A program made the translations under genes and the position numbers. From NCBI GenBank assembly GCA_933822405.4, contig CAKOGP040001925.1, positions 67,855 through 131,854 of the forward strand: a stretch of DNA of 64,000 nt, given 5' to 3'. Under the pieces are notes generated by a model. It was given only the letters and a program-made list of their open reading frames with translations, ran no database searches and was not told the DNA's origin. Positions 59,230 to 64,000 of the stretch are shown in pieces. The stretch's first letter is position 1. Each line of letters opens with the position of its first letter. Source of the DNA: Cylindrotheca closterium (Eukaryota > Bacillariophyta > Bacillariophyceae > Bacillariales > Bacillariaceae).

Positions 59230-60108
59230 ATGAAGTTTTCAGCCACCATTGTCGTCATTGGCCTCTGCACCATCCCGGCGGCATCCGCCTGGGAAGAGAG
59301 CTGCACCCAGTTCAAGAACATCTACGCCGATGGAACTCAATTGTGTGAGAAAATGTGGGATGATTCCTTCACGGTTGTCGATGACGAGAGCATGGGCTAC
59401 ACCATGTGGTTCTTCGATCATGACACCAACCCGAACAACGAAGTGACTGCCAAGATCCATGGCAATTCTTCAACCCCAGATAAATGCCACTTGAATTATT
59501 TTCACAAGGAGATTCCCAGCCCAGAAGATGACAACATGAGCGAATGCCACCCTTGGCAAAACAACGCTTGTTGCAACAGCGACACAGTCGAGTCCGGCTC
59601 AGCTTTGAATGCCGCATACGGACCTGGATTTGAGTGGGACCGTTGTGGACCCATGAGTCAAGCTTGTGAGCGTTTCTTTGTTCAGGAAGCTTGCTTGTAC
59701 GAATGCGAACCTTCCGCTGGGCTTTATCGTAAGTTCAAAGAGGATCAGTTTGATGACCCTGGCTACAATGAGTGGCAGCTTTTCAAGATGCCTATCAAAA
59801 AGTCTTACTGCAACGCTTGGTACGATGCCTGCAAGAATGACTACTTTTGCGGCCAAGGTTCGTTCTTCGAGTGTGAGGCCTTTTACTGGGAGAACCAGAA
59901 AGCCAAGGAAGAGGCTGCCGCCGCTGCTGCTGCTGCTGCTGCTGCTACTGCATATGAGGAGGAGGGGCCTAGTTCTGGAGTTGTAATTGGTCTATCTGTT
60001 GCTGGTGCTTTGGCTGTTGCTGGAATTCTTGCCAATGTTGTCCTCATTTCGAGAGAGAAAAGCGGCAATCCCATGTTCGCACCAGCTGAGACTGGCGTTT
60101 CTACCTGA
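59230..60108 (+). CDS. Folate-receptor-like type I membrane protein 1 (292 aa)
   Basis: The first ATG of the frame (59230) opens the signal peptide MKFSATIVVIGLCTIPAASA. The ectodomain resembles the folate receptor/riboflavin-binding family: HPWQNNACCNSDTVES, then FEWDRCGPMSQACERFFVQE and ACLYECEPSAGLY. These follow the family pattern of a CC pair, W-x-x-C-G-x-M, C-x-x-x-F and C-L-Y-E-C-x-P. Later Cys (CNAWYDACKNDYFCGQGSFF) complete the disulfide set. An Ala tract encoded by GCT/GCC repeats and a short acidic stretch (AYEEEGPSS) lead to a C-terminal membrane helix (VVIGLSVAGALAVAGILANVVLI) and a ~20-residue tail. Likely a plasma-membrane or endosomal binding protein. The ligand (folate, other vitamin or sterol-like) cannot be inferred. 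Vertebrate folate receptors are GPI-anchored; this one has a helix. The stop is TGA. Confidence 0.85.
   Translation: MKFSATIVVIGLCTIPAASAWEESCTQFKNIYADGTQLCEKMWDDSFTVVDDESMGYTMWFFDHDTNPNNEVTAKIHGNSSTPDKCHLNYFHKEIPSPEDDNMSECHPWQNNACCNSDTVESGSALNAAYGPGFEWDRCGPMSQACERFFVQEACLYECEPSAGLYRKFKEDQFDDPGYNEWQLFKMPIKKSYCNAWYDACKNDYFCGQGSFFECEAFYWENQKAKEEAAAAAAAAAAATAYEEEGPSSGVVIGLSVAGALAVAGILANVVLISREKSGNPMFAPAETGVST
59917..59953 (+). repeat. GCT/GCC poly-alanine microsatellite
   Basis: Encodes about 11 Ala before Thr-Ala in copy 1. The paralogue has a shorter tract of about 9 Ala at ~62754-62780, a slippage-type length difference. Confidence 0.8.
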
Positions 60109-60479
60109 GAGGGCTTGACTTTTTCCAGTGAATTGACAGGAAATTTGAGTATTTGCGGGTGCACATGATGAAAAAGAAGTTGCTGAGATATGAGGAGGTC
60201 GCGAGTCAGTCGTCGACTTTTTAGGATACCGTTTGAACCTGATCAGACTAGGATCTGCGAAGGGAAAAATACGCTTTAATCTTTCTATATATAAAGAAAA
60301 GGCCTTTTTATTATAATGTTTAGTGTAGGAAAGGCATTATATTGCAATGCTCATGCTTCTTTGGTCACCACTTAGGAATAAGTGCTGAATATTAACGCTA
60401 CCACAAACGGGCAACTCTTTTCGCCACGCCACCACCACGAAAAGTATTGTTCATTTTTTTCTTAGTAACTTAGGAACAA

Positions 60480-60650
60480 GCAGATTAGAGCAGTAGCAAC
60501 TGTACCGAAAAGAGTCAAGCTTGTGTATTCTTCGTTTTGCGCTGGAATCCATCGCCAGCAAATCACCTATCGGGCATTGTTGGTTGGACTTAAACTTTCA
60601 GTACAGGCAACACTTTCTTTCCAAGCGTCACTCGAGACACACACGTCTGT
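60480..60650 (-). pseudogene. Decayed 3' end of a DUF285 gene (copy 1)
   Basis: Aligns with the tail of the pseudogene at 63281-63545: shared CTTTCTTTCCAAGCGTC-ACTCGAGACACACACG, GCTGGAATCCATCGCC and TTGTGTATTCTTCG-like blocks. It is shorter, with a 2-nt deletion and a missing linker, and carries no DUF285 repeats, so only the extreme 3' end remains. Confidence 0.55.
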
Positions 60651-61783
60651 ACAATACTGATGCTATACGAGTACTGGCATGAACAAATACCACTTGTACT
60701 GTACTATATAGGTCATTCGTCGTCATTTGTGATTTGCAAGTGTATCCCTTTTTGGCCGTGTGCTGTTGTCCAGAAAAGTGTGATCAAATTCGTTCTTCCG
60801 ATTTCAATCGACTGGTTCGACCATTGTATACACGAACTTGAAACTGTGAGTATTGGCAATATCCTTCCCGTCTATTAGAAAGATTTAAGCCTACGTCGAG
60901 ATGAAACAAGCTCCCTAACCTCATTTCGTGGAAGCAACGCCCCAAAACCACTCCGCCACGGTCACGTTTGGGGAATTTTTCAAAGTCGATTTTGCGGTTT
61001 TCTTCATGGGTCAAAAAATGGATTGCGGAGAAACCTACAAGTTTCAAGCAATAACGTTCATTACCAATCTATAGTAAATACATTAGAGTAAGAGTATGAA
61101 CTGTGCTGCGGTGGGCTAGAGATAACTGCAAAGGCAGTATAGAAACAAAAACCAGGACATAATCGATTTTTGGAAACTACCATATTTCCCTTTGCGTAGC
61201 CACCCCAAGTCATATTCCGCCACGTCGTTTCGTCTTACCATGTTCCCCAGCCATAGGAGTATGGGAAGGATTATCTCAACCGGTTAATCGATATTTGAGC
61301 TTACTTGAGCACCATGATAACCATCGTCAGATTGTGTCGCAGTCTGACTTCACCTAGATAAAAAATGAAGGGATTTGATATCAGTTGAAAATGAAATTGT
61401 GAGCATTAAAAAATATAATAGTGATTTTTTGGCCGAGGAACATTTTATTTTGGACTGAAATATTCAATGACGATTGGAGCACTTAAAAGGGCCAATGATG
61501 GCTGGTTAGGTCTGGAATACTGTGTAACTAGTATCGACTAGAGTATCAAAAGTGTCTTGTGTTGAAAGGGCCGTAAGATTATTCGACGTCTGTTGGAAGT
61601 ACCGGTATGTTGGAAGTCTGTCCACATGCCCAAGCAACGGTCTGTAGAGAGCACCGCAGGTACTGCGGTCCTGGTACCAGCTGCGCAGGGTATTACCCAT
61701 GGAGCAGTAATGAAGAGCCAAGAGCGTGCGTACCAAGTACCAGGTATCGTACCGTACCGTATACCGGTACCAGCTTGCATGAA
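60651..61783. other. Unique spacer between the duplicated segments
   Basis: About 1.1 kb without a supported gene. TACCGGTA occurs at 61600-61607 and 61762-61769, in a cluster of GTACC/GGTAC words between 61600 and 61775. Confidence 0.5.
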
Positions 61784-63545
61784 TTTTGCGCCTGTCCGCT
61801 GACAAAAAAAATGAAAGGCCGCCGGAAGCGAACCCCTCAGATGGGTGAGTCACAGAGAAGTGTGACCAATTCTGGCCCTCCTCGTTGTGGCAAGGCTGAG
61901 AGTGATGTGATGACGCCTAAATATCTACACCTTCAACCTTTGTCTGTGTCCACACATATCTTTTTCGCGAAAAAAGATCCATTTTCCTCTGCTTTCCACA
62001 CAAAACAACAACAACAGCCACAGAATTCATCTGTCAACGTTGTCCACAAAGTTGGAACCGAACAGAAACATCATGAAGTTTTCAGCCACCATTGTGATTG
62101 GCCTCTGCACCATCCCGGCGGCATCCGCCTGGGAAGAGAGTTGCACCCAGTTCAAGAACATCTACGCCGATGGAACTCAATTGTGTGAGGTAATGTGGGA
62201 GGATTCCTTCACGGTTGTCGATGACGAGAGCATGGGCTACACCATGTGGTTCTTCGATCATGACACCAACCCGAACAACGAAGTGACTGCCAAGATCCAT
62301 GGCAATTCTTCAACCCCAGATAAATGCCACTTGAATTATTTTCACAAGGAGATTCCCAGCCCAGAAGATGACAACATGAGCGAATGCCACCCTTGGCAAA
62401 ACAACGCTTGTTGCAACAGCGACACAGTCGAGTCCGGCTCAGCTTTGAATGCCGCATACGGACCTGGATTTGAGTGGGACCGTTGTGGACCCATGAGTCA
62501 AGCTTGTGAGCGTTTCTTTGTTCAGGAAGCTTGCTTGTACGAATGCGAACCTTCCGCTGGGCTTTATCGTAAGTTCAAAGAGGATCAGTTTGATGACCCT
62601 GACTACAATGAGTGGCAGCTTTTCAAGATGCCTATCAAAAAGTCTTACTGCAACGCTTGGTACGATGCCTGCAAGAATGACTACTTTTGCGGCAAAGGTT
62701 CGTTCTTCGAATGTTCTGCCTTTTACTGGGAGGACCAGAAAGCCAAGGAAGAGGCTGCCGCCGCTGCTGCTGCTGCTGCATATGAGGAGGAAGGGCCTAG
62801 TTCTGGAGTTGTAATTGGTCTATCTGTTGCTGGTGCTTTGGCTGTTGCTGGAATTCTTGCCAGTGTTGTCCTCATTTCGAGAGAGAAAAGCGGCAATCCC
62901 ATGTTCGCACCAGCTGAGACTGGCGTTTCTACCTGAGAGGGCTTGACTTTTTCCAGTGAATTGACAGGAAATTTGAGTATTTGCGGGTGCACATGATGAA
63001 AAAGAAGTTGCTGAGATATGAGGAGGTCGCGAGTCAGTCGTCGACTTTTTAGGATACCGTTTGAACCTGATCAGACTAGCATCTGCGAAGGGAAAAATAC
63101 GCTTTAATCTTTCTATATATAAAGAAAAGGCCTTTTTATTATTGTTTAGTGTAGCATTATATTGCAATACTCATGCTTCTTTGGTCACCACTTAGGAATA
63201 AGTGCTGGATATCAACGCTATACCACCGCCAAGAGTATAAGTTATGTTCAATCCTCATTAGTAACTTAGGAACAAGCTTATTAGAGTAGGAGGAACAAGA
63301 ACAAATAGATTGAAAAGAGCAAAGCGTGTGTATTCTTCGTTGCGCTGGAATCCATCGCCCGCGAATCATTTGTTGCACTTGTCTCGTTGGATGTCGGGGC
63401 ATGTGTAGGACTTTGGCTTTCATGATTATTTATAATGGTTGGATTTGATGATGACGATTCCAACGTCGGGGCATCGGTTGGACTTGAACTTTCAGTACAG
63501 TAGGCAACACTTTCTTTCCAAGCGTCGCACTCGAGACACACACGC
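61784..63545. repeat. Segmental duplication, copy 2
   Basis: Direct repeat of 58930-60650. It keeps the promoter block, receptor gene and 3' UTR; its DUF285 remnant is longer than in copy 1 and continues beyond the shared segment. Confidence 0.85.
62073..62936 (+). CDS. Folate-receptor-like type I membrane protein 2 (287 aa)
   Basis: Near-identical duplicate of the gene at 59230. Differences visible: loss of one Val codon in the signal peptide (ATIVIGL versus ATIVVIGL), EVMWED for EKMWDD, DPDYNEW for DPGYNEW, CGKGSFFECSAF for CGQGSFFECEAF, DQKAKE for NQKAKE, a shorter Ala tract, and ILASVVLI for ILANVVLI. All family Cys and the membrane helix are intact, so both copies look functional. The 5' and 3' flanks are also duplicated, so the two genes probably share regulation unless recently diverged. 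Changes cluster in the distal ectodomain near the membrane. The ATG at 62073 is the first in frame. The stop is TGA. Confidence 0.85.
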   Translation: MKFSATIVIGLCTIPAASAWEESCTQFKNIYADGTQLCEVMWEDSFTVVDDESMGYTMWFFDHDTNPNNEVTAKIHGNSSTPDKCHLNYFHKEIPSPEDDNMSECHPWQNNACCNSDTVESGSALNAAYGPGFEWDRCGPMSQACERFFVQEACLYECEPSAGLYRKFKEDQFDDPDYNEWQLFKMPIKKSYCNAWYDACKNDYFCGKGSFFECSAFYWEDQKAKEEAAAAAAAAAYEEEGPSSGVVIGLSVAGALAVAGILASVVLISREKSGNPMFAPAETGVST

Positions 63546-63845
63546 TAGATATATCGAAAGCAATAGCTCCTGCAAACATTCGCTCCGAGCTTCTGACAGC
63601 CGAAACATTCCAGGACGACAAGTCTTGTTTGAAGGATGATGCATTGGTGAACAGCATTCGATCCATTTGTGTTACAGCAGAAACATCTCATGGTGATAGG
63701 TCTTTGTTAAAGGACGATGCATCCGCAAACGCATCCCTCGCACATCGATGACCTTTGAAACATTCCAGGATGACAATAGTCTTGACTGAAGGATGTTGCA
63801 CCTTCAAACATTCTCTCCATGTTATATAGACAGAAGAGACATCTT
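63281..63845 (-). pseudogene. Truncated, frameshifted DUF285/BspA-like gene
   Basis: DUF285 repeats are recognisable in different frames: NMERMFEGATSFSQD, then WNVSKVIDV, then DAFADASSFNKDLSP, then DVSAVTQMDRMLFTNASSFK and QDLSSWNVSAVRSSERMFAG. Joining them requires several small indels: after FSQD, in the VRDAF region, in a GTGTGT run near 63535-63545, and just before NMERMF. In LSPWDVS the Trp codon is TGA (near 63691). The C-terminal part in a third frame (CLECDAWKESVAYC, a Pro/Ser/Thr linker, then HALLFSIYLFLFLLL and TAA at 63281) matches the closing Cys segment and anchor of intact relatives. Homology ends at about 63845 (DVSSV), so the 5' part is missing. Confidence 0.7.
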
Positions 63846-64000
63846 CCGCGAAGCGGAATATCAAAGACTGGCTTTTTGGAACCGCACGCTTCGCGCGCAA
63901 TCCAAAAGACCAGCTTCACACCACAACCCACCAGAGTCACACCAAGAAAGAATCCCTCACGGAAGAAACCAGGCGGCAGGCGCCAGTTGGCTATCTTCGA

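Larger units (their letters stand above)
58930..60650. repeat. Segmental duplication, copy 1
   Basis: Direct repeat of 61784-63545. It includes promoter, folate-receptor-like gene, 3' UTR (the block after the stop through the TATATAAAGAAAAGGCC stretch is almost identical) and a decayed DUF285 3' end at ~60480-60650. Differences are scattered substitutions and small indels, more in the non-coding ends. Confidence 0.85.

Overview
The window is nuclear DNA from a stramenopile, most likely a (pennate) diatom. This is inferred from several things: short phase-respecting GT-AG introns of about 64-151 bp, intermixed strands, long low-complexity proteins with PSxxPS-type linkers, DUF285/BspA-like surface proteins, a plastid-type signal ending in an ATAF motif, and several lineage-restricted paralogue families. 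No operons, ribosome binding sites, CRISPR arrays or RNA genes were recognised.

Layout. 0-12 kb holds mostly single-copy genes: a GNAT acetyltransferase, a DUF285 surface protein (-), an LRR_5/coiled-coil protein, a RING-H2 gene (-), a two-exon double-cupin protein with a plastid-like presequence, a gene joining a cyclic-nucleotide-binding domain to a bestrophin-like channel (-), and an organelle-like protein of unknown function. The RING-H2 gene and the CNBD-bestrophin gene each carry an in-frame TGA inside their most conserved motif. 12-24 kb holds a two-exon Cys-rich type I membrane protein (-), a two-exon ionotropic glutamate receptor-like channel, an internally duplicated protein (-), a two-exon ZIP metal transporter, a doubtful tiny membrane protein (-) and a two-exon tail-anchored protein. 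24-30 kb is a minus-strand array of three paralogues that share a C-terminal domain, well conserved in two of them (IGDNPSVGYG motif). 31-38 kb holds a second DUF285 surface protein with an Asp-rich spacer, followed by two tandem paralogous secretory single-pass membrane proteins.

37.7-42 kb is gene-poor and contains related purine/pyrimidine-skewed repeat elements in opposite orientation. 42-57 kb is the most striking region: four consecutive plus-strand genes (857, 845, 1775 and 1220 aa) of a Lys/Ser-rich, repeat-laden family ending in a coiled coil, one with a PDZ-like segment. It is followed tail-to-tail, 13 bp away, by an atypical kinase gene. 58.9-63.5 kb is a tandem segmental duplication carrying two nearly identical folate-receptor-like membrane proteins and, in convergent orientation, decayed 3' ends of DUF285 genes.

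Functionally the window leans to the cell surface and membrane: surface DUF285 proteins, receptor-like ectodomains, two kinds of channel and a metal transporter. Roles for the diatom-restricted families are not known and none is asserted. All starts given are ATG codons unless stated. Splice sites were chosen by eye from reading frame and consensus and are not transcript-verified.
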